Source of the DNA: Thiomicrorhabdus marina
GTDB lineage: Bacteria; Pseudomonadota; Gammaproteobacteria; Thiomicrospirales; Thiomicrospiraceae
Length of the DNA: 64,000 nucleotides
Direction of reading: 5' to 3'
Assembly: GCF_017571465.1 (NCBI RefSeq)
Contig: NZ_JAGETV010000001.1
Location: forward strand, 186,001 to 250,000
Part shown: in pieces, positions 53,744 to 62,397 of the stretch
Position numbering within the stretch: position 1 is the first letter of the stretch
Layout: each line of letters starts with the position of its first letter
Notes under the pieces: model-generated
Databases searched by the model: none
Told to the model about the DNA's origin: nothing
Seen by the model: the letters and a program-made list of their open reading frames with translations, nothing else
Position numbers and translations under genes: made by a program

Positions 53744-54238
53744 ATGAGAAAAGCAATTTTCGACAATTTGCGTTTTTTCAAAGCCACATTGGTTTTGTGG
53801 CTGATGACTGCCGTGTTCACTCAGGGATTCGCCGCTGGTTTAAGTTGTTTGCATCACTTCAAGCCAAACACCGCTACTCAAAGCTCATTTGAGACGTTAG
53901 ATGCAAAAACGATGCATTTTAATACCCACTCAAGCAACCACCAAATTTCCACCGATCAACTTTCCAATCATTACCACCACTCACTATTGCTGTCCAAGCA
54001 ACTAGATGCCCAAAACAACAGCCATTCAATGATTACGGACACTCACTGCGATACTCAAACCGACTCCAAATTCCAGCATAACGATTGCAAATGTACCTAT
54101 TTCATTAGTGTCGAACTTTTGGAAACTCCCATATTAGTTTGGCAACAAACGCCCTCTTTTTCTGCCATCCCTACTTTGGTAGAAACTTTCCGTTCAACTG
54201 ATTTTACTTCCATTTATCGACCTCCGCTCAACGCATAA
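53744..54238 (+). CDS. His/Cys-containing exported protein, unknown (copper cluster)
   Basis: 164 residues: one N-terminal hydrophobic segment (TLVLWLMTAVFTQGFAAGL), then a polar region with many histidines (HHFKPN, HFNTHSSNHQ, HYHHSLL, HNDCKC) and a few cysteines, ending in SIYRPPLNA. The overall build resembles small DUF2946-like proteins in copper clusters, but I cannot assign it firmly. First gene of a likely five-gene unit with the TolC-like protein, multicopper oxidase and CusF-like protein. Confidence 0.55.
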   Translation: MRKAIFDNLRFFKATLVLWLMTAVFTQGFAAGLSCLHHFKPNTATQSSFETLDAKTMHFNTHSSNHQISTDQLSNHYHHSLLLSKQLDAQNNSHSMITDTHCDTQTDSKFQHNDCKCTYFISVELLETPILVWQQTPSFSAIPTLVETFRSTDFTSIYRPPLNA

Positions 54239-54285
54239 ATTTTGATCCCATCTCAAAATTTTTAATCCAATTTTTTGGAGGCACT

Positions 54286-54576
54286 ATGCGTTTTTTAAAT
54301 TTAAGCGGTGTCCTGCTTATTGGTGTGTGCACCAATTTACAGGCACAAGAACAGGTCGATTATCAGTCGGCATTCGCAAACTACAAACCCTTTATGGATG
54401 CGCCTTTAGGCGACTGGTATCAAGCAAATCAAACCGTTGAAAAAATTGGTGGTTGGCGTGTCTATATGCAAGAAGGCATGCAAAGTTCAACACCATCTTC
54501 TTCGCAAGAGAGTCCATCCAATGGGCATTCGCACCATCATCATGAACACTCAATGATGCAAGGAGGTTCCCAATGA
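54286..54576 (+). CDS. Small periplasmic His-tailed protein
   Basis: 96 residues with a signal peptide (to LQAQE), a central globular stretch (FMDAPLGDWYQANQTVEKIGGWRVYMQEG), and a Ser/His-rich tail (HSHHHHEHSMMQ) with methionines suited to copper binding. Overlaps the next gene by four bases (ATGA), and TTGGAGG lies before its ATG. Similar short proteins precede TolC-like genes in copper-resistance loci; the function is unknown. Confidence 0.6.
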   Translation: MRFLNLSGVLLIGVCTNLQAQEQVDYQSAFANYKPFMDAPLGDWYQANQTVEKIGGWRVYMQEGMQSSTPSSSQESPSNGHSHHHHEHSMMQGGSQ

Positions 54577-56000
54577 AAACCTCACCACTCTATTGGCGTT
54601 TGTCTGTCATCACCCTTGGGATTTTGAGCCTATCAGGCTGTGCAACCGTTGATATGTCGAAATCGGTGCAACAAACCAATCAGCAACTCGCTCCGTTCAC
54701 ACAAGGAGAATTAGTACTCCATCAAGATTTAGAGTCTCCCAATTTTCAACAAAACTTTGCGGATGAGCTGTTGAAATCGCCACTAAATCAATCAAAAGCT
54801 GTCAGCTTACTCTTGAATTACAGTCCAGAATTCCAGAGTTTGCTCGCTCAAAACTGGTCTCAACAATCAATGGCCGCGCAGATTGGACGCATTCATAACC
54901 CTGCTTTCAGTTTTGAACGAGTCAGTAACGCTCATGAAATTGAAATCGGACAAGTGCTGTCATTTGGACTACTAGATTTACTGACATTACCAGCAAGGCA
55001 GGAGGCCGCTAAATGGCAACTCAAACAACGCCAAGCTGAATTAGCAGTGAAAGTCGTGACACAGATTAGCCAATTGCGAAACGCTTGGATTGATGCAGTG
55101 GTTGCACAGGAAAAATGGCAATATGCAAAAAAAGTTATGACGGCTGCGGAGGCGACCGCTACCCTTGCTAAACGCATGCAAGCGGCTGGTAATTTCACGC
55201 GAAGTCAAAGCCTGCGTCAGCAACTTTTCTACTCGGATGCAGCCGTAACTTTGGCTAAAAGACAACACGAATGGCTGAGTAAAAAAGAGCAATTAGTCCG
55301 TTTGCTCGGGTTAACAGCCAAGCAAGCCAAACAGCTCAAACTCCCTTCACAGCTCAGTGATTTACCCGATTCGCCCTTATCAGTGGAAAGTGTTAAAAAT
55401 CTAGGCGCAAACCGCCTTGATATCCAAATGGCTCAAATCCAATTAGACTCTTTGCTATCAACTTATGGCATTGAAAAAGTCACCAGCTTTACTGATATTG
55501 AAGTTGGCTTAATCAAAGAATCCAAAGAGGATCGGGAATCCGGCGATAAAGAAAACTCTGATGGCTTTGAAATTGAAATTCAGCTCCCTATTTTTGATTG
55601 GGGTGAACTCAAACGGCAGTCCGCTAAAGCAAAACTATTACAAGCCCAAACCCAACTTTTGACTACTCAACGCCAAGCCTCATCCTATTTGCGAGAAAGC
55701 TATTCTGCTTACCGCACGGCTTACGATATTGCCAACCACTATCAAAATGAAGTGGTTCCCATGCAAGAAATTTTAGCTGAGGAAAACACTTATCAATACA
55801 ACGGTATGTTTATTAGCGTATTCCAGCTAATAGCCGACAGTAAACAGCAAATCTCAGCCATTGAAAGTGCAATCGATGCAAAAGCCGACTTTTGGAAGGC
55901 GAAAACTAATCTGGATGCCAATCTCATTGGTCAACCGATTACCTCGATTTTGACTCAAATCAATTCAAATTCAGCCAATAACGCAAGCGATGCGCACTAA
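54573..56000 (+). CDS. TolC-family outer-membrane lipoprotein (copper cluster)
   Basis: 475 residues with a lipoprotein signal (LSLSGC, lipidated Cys near residue 23) and OEP repeats (QSKAVSLLLNYSPEFQSLLAQ; EIQLPIFDWGELKRQSAKAKLLQAQTQLLTTQRQASSYLRESYSAYRTAYDIANHYQNEVVPM). Unlike czcC it has no adjacent RND pump or adaptor; its partner in this cluster is the multicopper oxidase. Such CopB/CusC-like duplicates are common in copper-resistance loci with CopA-type oxidases. AAGGAGG before the ATG. Confidence 0.82.
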   Translation: MKTSPLYWRLSVITLGILSLSGCATVDMSKSVQQTNQQLAPFTQGELVLHQDLESPNFQQNFADELLKSPLNQSKAVSLLLNYSPEFQSLLAQNWSQQSMAAQIGRIHNPAFSFERVSNAHEIEIGQVLSFGLLDLLTLPARQEAAKWQLKQRQAELAVKVVTQISQLRNAWIDAVVAQEKWQYAKKVMTAAEATATLAKRMQAAGNFTRSQSLRQQLFYSDAAVTLAKRQHEWLSKKEQLVRLLGLTAKQAKQLKLPSQLSDLPDSPLSVESVKNLGANRLDIQMAQIQLDSLLSTYGIEKVTSFTDIEVGLIKESKEDRESGDKENSDGFEIEIQLPIFDWGELKRQSAKAKLLQAQTQLLTTQRQASSYLRESYSAYRTAYDIANHYQNEVVPMQEILAEENTYQYNGMFISVFQLIADSKQQISAIESAIDAKADFWKAKTNLDANLIGQPITSILTQINSNSANNASDAH

Positions 56001-56018
56001 CCAAATTAGGAGAAATTT

Positions 56019-57431
56019 ATGAATAGTCGACGAGATTTTTTAAAAATGGCTGGGCTTGCAGGCGGTGCTGTTGCCAGTAGTTTGGTTCACAAAAGTGCAC
56101 TGGCAAGTTTACCAGAACCGGTAATCCAAACTTCCGCGGATACCATGGATCCTCTGTATCCTGATACCGGCCGACCCTACAACCCTGTGGTTACTCTAAA
56201 CGGTTGGACTCTGCCTTGGCGCATGAATAAAGGCGTGAAAGAATTCCATTTAGTCGCGGAACCTGTGCAACGTGAAATGGCTCCCGGAATGATTGCCAAT
56301 CTATGGGGTTATAACGGCCAATCACCTGGACCAACGATTGAAGTGGTTGAAGGCGATCGAGTACGAATTTTTGTTACCAACCATTTGCCTGAGCACACCA
56401 GTATTCACTGGCACGGGCAGCGGTTGCCAAATGGCATGGACGGCGTTTCTGGACTTAATCAACCAGCAATACCGGCCGGTAAAACCTTTGTCTATGAATT
56501 TGAGGCGCGCCGGCCGGGAACTTTTATGTACCATCCTCACGCGGATGAAATGACACAAATGGCAATGGGAATGATGGGATTTTGGGTCACTCACCCTAAG
56601 AAAAAACATCCTTTGATTAACGAGGTTGACCGTGACTTCTGTTTTTTACTGAATGCTTATGACATTGAACCTGGTGCTTATACACCGAATATTATGACCA
56701 TGACTGACTTTAACCTATGGACTTGGAACTCGCGTGTTTTCCCCGGCATTTCACCGCTGTGTGTTCGCAAAGACGATCGAGTGCGTATTCGCATCGGAAA
56801 TCTAACCATGACCAACCATCCAATTCATATTCACGGACATGAATTTGAAGTCACAGGTACAGATGGCGGTCCAACACCTAAAGGCAGTCGCTGGCCAGAA
56901 GTCACAACCGATATCGCTGTTGGACAAATGCGACAAATTGAATTTATTGCCGATGAAGTCGGTGATTGGGCATTTCACTGTCATAAAAGCCATCACGCTA
57001 TGAATGCAATGGGACACGATGTGCCAACAATGATTGGTGTCGACCATCGCGGTGTGACGCAAAAACTTCATTCTCTGGTGCCAGATTACATGGCGATGGG
57101 CGAACGTGGCATGGCAGACATGTCTGAAATGCAAATGGCATTGCCAGAAAACACCTTACCGATGATGACGGGTGATGGACCTTACGGCTCAGTAGAAATG
57201 GGCGGTATGTTCAGCGTTTTCAAAGTACGAGAAGATCAAAAACCTGGTGACTATTCTGACCCTGGCTGGTTCCAACAACCCGCTGGAACACAAGCCTATG
57301 AATACCAAGGCGAACCTCTCAAACCACGACGTTCAAACGATCCCGGGCAAAGTGCTATGCCGACAACACAACCTATCGATTCACCAGTTGAGGTTAACGT
57401 CAAAAAATCCTCAAATCACAACCATCATTAA
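56019..57431 (+). CDS. Tat-exported multicopper oxidase
   Basis: 470 residues. Twin-arginine signal (SRRDFLKMAGLAGG). Cupredoxin domains with copper ligands HWHG near residue 131 and YHPHADEM near residue 172; then HPIHIHGHEF near residue 268 and HCHKSHH near residue 320. A methionine-rich tail (MAMGERGMADMSEMQMALPENTLPMM) can bind Cu(I). Probably oxidises Cu(I) to Cu(II) in the periplasm. Shorter than classical CopA (about 600). Ends with a His-rich terminus and is followed by the CusF-like gene after 10 bases. Confidence 0.88.
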   Translation: MNSRRDFLKMAGLAGGAVASSLVHKSALASLPEPVIQTSADTMDPLYPDTGRPYNPVVTLNGWTLPWRMNKGVKEFHLVAEPVQREMAPGMIANLWGYNGQSPGPTIEVVEGDRVRIFVTNHLPEHTSIHWHGQRLPNGMDGVSGLNQPAIPAGKTFVYEFEARRPGTFMYHPHADEMTQMAMGMMGFWVTHPKKKHPLINEVDRDFCFLLNAYDIEPGAYTPNIMTMTDFNLWTWNSRVFPGISPLCVRKDDRVRIRIGNLTMTNHPIHIHGHEFEVTGTDGGPTPKGSRWPEVTTDIAVGQMRQIEFIADEVGDWAFHCHKSHHAMNAMGHDVPTMIGVDHRGVTQKLHSLVPDYMAMGERGMADMSEMQMALPENTLPMMTGDGPYGSVEMGGMFSVFKVREDQKPGDYSDPGWFQQPAGTQAYEYQGEPLKPRRSNDPGQSAMPTTQPIDSPVEVNVKKSSNHNHH

Positions 57432-57441
57432 GGAGTAAGCT

Positions 57442-57813
57442 ATGAAAACTCAAGCAGAAAAAATCTTCCATACCATTCGCGCTATTTTAGTGATTGCGTT
57501 AACGTTTGGTGTCAGTTCATCGATTTGGGCAATGAATCATAATGATCACCCTAACGGTCATAACATGCATATGGCTAGTGAACACAAAACGATGCAAAAA
57601 ACCGTAATCGCCGAAGTCAAACGCGTTCAACTTCATAATGGCAAAATTACTTTAAAACATGGCGAACTTGATGAGCTGGATATGCCACCCATGACTATGT
57701 CTTTTAGCGCTGATGACCCAACCATGCTTGAAGGTTTAAAACGTGGTGATCAAGTCCAATTCCGCTCAGATTCCAAAATGAAATTACTGGAAATTCAAAA
57801 AACAATTGATTAG
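57442..57813 (+). CDS. CusF-like periplasmic copper-binding protein
   Basis: 123 residues: signal peptide to IWAM, a His/Met-rich spacer (HNDHPNGHNMHMASEH), and a CusF-type barrel (GKITLKHGELDELDMPPMTMSFSADDP...LKRGDQVQFRSD). The His and two Met ligands of CusF are present (KHG, PMTM); the tryptophan that caps Cu(I) in CusF (GWPAMTM) is methionine here. Likely a copper chaperone or buffer for the same cluster. AAGGAG before the ATG and a terminator follows. Confidence 0.82.
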   Translation: MKTQAEKIFHTIRAILVIALTFGVSSSIWAMNHNDHPNGHNMHMASEHKTMQKTVIAEVKRVQLHNGKITLKHGELDELDMPPMTMSFSADDPTMLEGLKRGDQVQFRSDSKMKLLEIQKTID

Positions 57814-57816
57814 ATG

Positions 57817-57855
57817 ACTTCCATAATTAATTTTATACTGGAAGTTCTCTTTTTT
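57817..57855 (+). terminator. Rho-independent terminator of copper cluster
   Basis: Stem ACTTCCA (57817-57823) / TGGAAGT (57839-57845), then a T-rich run around 57849-57854. Confidence 0.6.
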
Positions 57856-58016
57856 ATCTTTCGCAGTTTCAGATAATAAGTCCAATCTAAGGGGAAACTT
57901 CAGTTATATGAAAAATGACAATAATTCTACAATGGCTAGTTATAAAACTGAGTTACTAATCGCCTTAATGCCTGGTAGCAGAATCATGATTTCACATCTA
58001 ACTACCAAAATACATT

Positions 58017-58058
58017 AAAAAACTTCCTTTGATTGCTCTAAAACGGCAATCAAAGGAA
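58017..58058 (-). terminator. Strong hairpin terminator, minus strand
   Basis: Perfect 13-bp stem TTCCTTTGATTGC / GCAATCAAAGGAA (58024-58036 with 58046-58058), 9-base loop, followed on the minus strand by G and TTTTTT. It sits at the end of the transposase remnant and may have belonged to a gene now lost. Confidence 0.7.
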
Positions 58059-58099
58059 CACACTTCTTTGCCCGATGCCAATTCTTGGGTATTAGCCTC

Positions 58100-58790
58100 A
58101 ATGGTTCATGAATCAATATAGAAAGAATATATACATAGTCAACATCATTAATTGCCAAGTAAAGCTGATAATCATGATGCTCAACCTTGCCACGATATTG
58201 GGTTTCAGGATTTGTCAGTATGCGTAGCATCGGCAACTTTGCTGTAAGTATCAATAAAAGTCTGTTGATAGATTCGCTCAACGCCTTTGAGATTAACGAC
58301 ATAGAACGTATCCTGTGAGCTCAAATAACCAGGATGTCGCGTCTCAATCTCCACTGATTCTTTGTCATCTTGCTTTTTCTTTTCCAAAGCAGCAATATGC
58401 ACATCCGTGAGAATGATGCCTTCTTCAGCCACTTTTGCATCCAGCGCTTTTAAACGCTTTTTGAAGTTCTCCAGATCATGACGTAGCCAGATAGAACGAA
58501 CACCGCTTGCAGAACCTTGTTTTCGAAGTTCATTGCATGTTCTGACTTGTCCATGAGCGGGATACTCAATGACATATTCGGTGACGGCTTTTTTAGTAAC
58601 TTCATCGACACGATTCTTTAGGTTCGGTGTCCGACGAGACTTATCTATCAGAGCGTCGATTCCACCGTCTTCGACAAGTTCTTGATAGCGATAAAACGTA
58701 TCTCGTTATACGCCCATGACTTTCTAGGCTTTGGATACATTGCCGCGTTCTTCCGCTAGATTCAGCAGCGCTGCTTTATGTTTAAAGATT
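58100..58790 (-). pseudogene. IS481-family transposase remnant
   Basis: Minus-strand fragments match the N-terminal HTH and start of the catalytic domain of this transposase type: RYQELVEDGGIDALIDKSRR (stops interrupt the frame just before it), KGVERIYQQTFIDTYSKVA, LRILTNPETQ...KVEHHDYQLYLAIND. The frame is broken by at least two stop codons and by frameshift/deletion, and the C-terminal third is missing. It separates the copper cluster from the hydrolase/MFS block. Confidence 0.75.
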
Positions 58791-58990
58791 GGTAAGTATG
58801 AAGCATTAGAGTTACCTCTTTTTGTTTTGATTCAAAGATTCGACACTTCTATCAAAATGGGTAACTTTCTATTTTTTAAGAAGATGTGTCAGATCTTGTC
58901 TGAACTAATTCATATCAATGAAACCTTAGTTCTGCCAGGATACTGCATAAAGAAACCTCGTGTACTTTAGATATACAGAGGGCAATATTT

Positions 58991-59013
58991 AACCCTTGAA
59001 ATAATCAAGGGTT
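58991..59013 (-). terminator. Hairpin after hydrolase gene
   Basis: Stem AACCCTTGA (58991-58999) / TCAAGGGTT (59005-59013), 5-base loop, 37 bases past the stop of the minus-strand hydrolase gene. T run is short. Confidence 0.45.
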
Positions 59014-59049
59014 TTGAAATTAAGATACTACATATCTTCTAAGCTCAAG

Positions 59050-59961
59050 CTATTGATTGAACTCCACTACCGCCGAGGCCATATCTTCATTCGCAAAATC
59101 TAAGAAGAAGTGGTCAGCGTCTTCCAGCATCAGGGTTTCGACTTTTCCGGCATCCGCCAAAGGTTTAATTTTTTCAGGTAAATCTGCCACGACCGTATCG
59201 GCACTACCCATAATTACCAAGGTCGGCTTGTTCACCTTTTGCAAAATAGTTGGGGTGTCAAACTGTGGCTTTGGTGCATAGTAATCCGCAAATGCAGCCG
59301 CGGTCACCTTTGCTTTTTTACAGTAGATAAAATCGGTATTTTCAAGCAGTGTATCACCTTTACCCTGAGCAACCAGTGCTTGGGCTTTTTCCAAAATAGG
59401 TGCCAGAGGTTTGCCATATTTGCTCTCATAATCTTGAGCCGATTGCTGTTCTCCAGTTGCCGGAGCAATCAATACCACATTTTTAATAGCTGGACTGTCG
59501 TGTTCTGCCGCATACCAAGCAGCTTGGTTACCACCGCGAGAATGCCCCATAAGCGTCACTTGCTCAGTACCTTGCGTTTTCAACCAATTCAACCAAAAGT
59601 CGATTTCTTTCAGGGCATCCGTATGTTTGTGCGTGTGAGGTACTGCACAATCGTATTCCCCTTGTCGGTCATTCACACCTAACGATAAATTCATTGTCAG
59701 AGAGCTTACCCCTTGTGCAGCCAGATTTTTTTGCAGCTGTGCATAGGTTGAACGATCCTTATGCGTAAGCGTCCCGTGAGTTAGTAATACCATTTCATCG
59801 CTATAACTTTTGCCATCTGCCAGCACTAAGTTAGCGTTGACGCTCAGACCCTGATAGGTTTGTTTGATTTCTTTGGTTTCGGCTGCTAACAATGCAGTGG
59901 AAGCCGCCATTAAATTTGCCCCAAGAACCCAAGGGGTTAAAATAGACATAAGTTTTTTCAT
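59050..59961 (-). CDS. Exported alpha/beta hydrolase
   Basis: 303 residues. Signal peptide (to ALLAAE), then an alpha/beta-hydrolase fold: VLLTHGTLTHKDRSTY (oxyanion region), nucleophile elbow GHSRGGNQAA (Ser), acidic residue in VIMGSADTVVADLPEKI, and the catalytic His in DADHFFLDF. Acts in the periplasm on an unknown ester or amide. It is a single gene with AAGGAG before the ATG, next to the MFS gene in the same direction. Confidence 0.78.
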   Translation of the reverse strand: MKKLMSILTPWVLGANLMAASTALLAAETKEIKQTYQGLSVNANLVLADGKSYSDEMVLLTHGTLTHKDRSTYAQLQKNLAAQGVSSLTMNLSLGVNDRQGEYDCAVPHTHKHTDALKEIDFWLNWLKTQGTEQVTLMGHSRGGNQAAWYAAEHDSPAIKNVVLIAPATGEQQSAQDYESKYGKPLAPILEKAQALVAQGKGDTLLENTDFIYCKKAKVTAAAFADYYAPKPQFDTPTILQKVNKPTLVIMGSADTVVADLPEKIKPLADAGKVETLMLEDADHFFLDFANEDMASAVVEFNQ

Positions 59962-60089
59962 TTAAATACTCCTTAAAGTAGGTTTGTTAAAATATAAGTG
60001 GAGCCAGTCCAGTTGTCTTCAGAATAAGTAACATCCAAAGGAATCATAAGTAGCGTCACCCAAGTGAACTTAACAATTTGTCGCAACAT

Positions 60090-61367
60090 TTAATCCTTCT
60101 CTGAATTAATGGTTTTAGGCATTAAGGCCAGCCAGACCCACAGGCCAGAAAGTAGCATCATGACACCCACAAAATAAAATGGCCAAACAAGCGAGGCGGT
60201 ATAAAAGGCCAACACGCCCATGAGCAGTGCTCCGGCGGCATAACCAAAGTCACGCCAAAAGCGGTAAATACCTAAAATACTGGCTCGCCACTTGGGTTCG
60301 GCCACATCCGCCACAGCCGCGCCTAAGGTTGGATAAAGCATCGCCATGCCAAAGCCCATTAAGGCGGCTAGAGCGGACCAAGCCCACACCGTCTCAACCC
60401 ACACAAAACCAAAACTGCTTAGACCACATAACCAGAAGCCACCCACAATCAAACCACGGCGACCATATTTATCTGACAACGGCCCTGTTATTAATTGCGA
60501 AGCCCCCCAAACTACGCCATAAATGGCAATAATGGCGCTGGCACTAACCAATGATTGAGCCTGGCTGATAAGGTAGACCGGCATAAAAACCCACACTAAA
60601 GCATCAATAAACTTCTCAACCAAACCTGCCTGATTCAATGCCATTAATTGCGGCTGTTTAAAAGTGGCGTAAATCATCATTTGCTTCAAACTCACGACTT
60701 GATGATTTGAGTTTTCACCTTTTTCAGTTTCGTGTTTATGCTGATGCAGTTGCGACCAAGGATGGGTATCAATGACTTTCCAAATGGCCAAAAGCAGTCC
60801 CAATCCAATCACCACCAAGCCAAAACCCAACAAGGCTTCTCGGGCACCATAAATATCTGCAAAATAGGCGGTAATCCAGCCGGCAATACCTACGGCCGCA
60901 TAACCTGAAAATTCATTAAAACCATTGATTAGTCCTTTTTGATCAGCTCTCGCTAAATCCAGTTTACTATTAAGTGACATCGACCAACATAACCCTTGGT
61001 TGAGCCCCAAAAACACCATGGCCCAGATAATCCACCACCATGATTGGGCATAGAAAATCAAAAGCGGCACCGGTATGGCCAACAACCAACCGACGACCAG
61101 TAAGCGACGACGACCAAACTGGTCGCTCAAATGCCCGGCCAAAAGGTTCATTATGGCCTTGACCAAACCAAACACCACAACAAACATGGCCAAACTCATA
61201 AAGGCTTGCGAGGCCAAACCAAACTCAGTCTCGGCTAAGCCTGGTACCACTGTGCGCGTCATCCCGATGGTTAAACCCACTAAAAATACCTGGATGAGCT
61301 GGTGCACAATTTGCGATAAATTCGCTTTAATGCCGTGCTGAATTTCACTCTTCATTGACATACTCAA
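60090..61367 (-). CDS. Major facilitator superfamily transporter
   Basis: 425 residues, about twelve helices in two halves, each with an MFS motif A: GHLSDQFGRRRL and GPLSDKYGRRGL. A His-rich central loop (LHQHKHETEKGENSNHQ) lies between the halves. The substrate is unknown. It is divergent from the MBL-fold/YeeE genes and shares their operator region, so it is probably co-regulated with sulfur-related functions. AGGGG before the ATG at 61367. Confidence 0.82.
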   Translation of the reverse strand: MSMSMKSEIQHGIKANLSQIVHQLIQVFLVGLTIGMTRTVVPGLAETEFGLASQAFMSLAMFVVVFGLVKAIMNLLAGHLSDQFGRRRLLVVGWLLAIPVPLLIFYAQSWWWIIWAMVFLGLNQGLCWSMSLNSKLDLARADQKGLINGFNEFSGYAAVGIAGWITAYFADIYGAREALLGFGLVVIGLGLLLAIWKVIDTHPWSQLHQHKHETEKGENSNHQVVSLKQMMIYATFKQPQLMALNQAGLVEKFIDALVWVFMPVYLISQAQSLVSASAIIAIYGVVWGASQLITGPLSDKYGRRGLIVGGFWLCGLSSFGFVWVETVWAWSALAALMGFGMAMLYPTLGAAVADVAEPKWRASILGIYRFWRDFGYAAGALLMGVLAFYTASLVWPFYFVGVMMLLSGLWVWLALMPKTINSEKD

Positions 61368-61379
61368 CCCCTAAAACAA

Positions 61380-61533
61380 TCAACTAAGTGGTTGAATGAT
61401 AGTTTTTGTCCGTCCGCTTTGCAATCAAATTACTGATTAAAAATTTATGGCCGCCACAAAAAATATTAATCAACTAACCAGTTGATTAATGACTCAATAA
61501 TCCATAAAGTACAACACTCAACTAAACAGTTGA
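61380..61533. promoter_or_regulatory. Three palindromic operators in MFS/MBL divergent promoter
   Basis: TCAAC-N6-GTTGA occurs at 61380-61395, 61470-61485 and 61518-61533. The middle site extends to a perfect 26-base palindrome (61465-61490). The size and form fit a TetR- or ArsR-type dimeric repressor controlling both directions. No such regulator is encoded in the window. Confidence 0.8.
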
Positions 61534-61562
61534 TTGTTTTTAAATCATTAGAGGTCATGCAA

Positions 61563-62306
61563 ATGTTTTTATTCCAACACACTCCAAACTCTGAACCCGG
61601 TTCACTCTCTTATCTACTTGGCTGTGTCGGCCAAGGATTAGGCATTGCGGTTGATGTTCACCAGGATGAAGTCGAAACCTATCTGGAAATCGCTACTAAA
61701 AAAGGGATTAAGATTGCCTATGTGATTGATACTCATGTTCATGCCGATCATTTAACCGGCGGCTATGAGTTGGCACAACGCAGTGGCGGCGAATATGCGC
61801 TATTTGAAAGTTCACCGGCCGGTTGTGATTTTTTGCCTTTAGCCGACGGGCGAATTGTGAAAGCCGGTAATGTTGAAGTGGAAATCCTACACACTCCGGG
61901 TCACACCGAAGACAGCATTACTCTAAAAGTTACCGATCGTTCACGTGCCGATGAGCCGTGGTTTTTGGTCACCGGTCACACCTTATTTGTCGGCAGTGTG
62001 GGTCGTCCTGATTTGCATGGTCGTGAAAAAGAGATGGCCGCTAAACTCTATGATTCGATTCACGAAAAAATTCTGACTTTACCCGATACCATGGAAATTT
62101 TACCAGGTGCACAAGCTGGCAGTGTTTGTGGGGCCGGCATCAGTGGCAAACCCATGTCAACACTGGGGTTTGAGAAACGTTACAACCCGACTTTGCGTTT
62201 AAGCCGTGATGCCTTTATTGAGCAGGTTGGGGGAACAGAACTGCCAGATATTGCTGAAATCAAAGAAATTGTGGCGTTTAACTTAAATCCTGCTCAAGTC
62301 GCTTAA
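61563..62306 (+). CDS. MBL-fold hydrolase, persulfide-dioxygenase-like
   Basis: 247-residue metallo-beta-lactamase-fold protein of the glyoxalase II/ETHE1/Blh group: THVHADHLTGG (metal ligands), HTPGHTEDSI, and LVTGHTLFVGSVGRPDLHG (Asp in GRPD). The persulfide dioxygenases of this group oxidise glutathione persulfide to sulfite. I chose ATG 61563, 8 bases after GAGG; upstream ATGs at 61482 and 61557 overlap operators or lie too close to that signal. Followed by a YeeE/YedE transporter, supporting a sulfur role. Confidence 0.82.
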   Translation: MFLFQHTPNSEPGSLSYLLGCVGQGLGIAVDVHQDEVETYLEIATKKGIKIAYVIDTHVHADHLTGGYELAQRSGGEYALFESSPAGCDFLPLADGRIVKAGNVEVEILHTPGHTEDSITLKVTDRSRADEPWFLVTGHTLFVGSVGRPDLHGREKEMAAKLYDSIHEKILTLPDTMEILPGAQAGSVCGAGISGKPMSTLGFEKRYNPTLRLSRDAFIEQVGGTELPDIAEIKEIVAFNLNPAQVA

Positions 62307-62397
62307 GCCATCAAAAATTTTAGCGACACGGCACTCTCGCAACGAGCACCGTTCTCAGCGAGTACAGTCGATTATGGATTTTTTTACAGGAGTTAAC

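Noticed and set aside
58731-58970. 79-codon plus-strand frame in the IS481-type remnant region
   Set aside because: Opposite strand of the transposase remnant and AT-rich intergenic DNA; no start signal.
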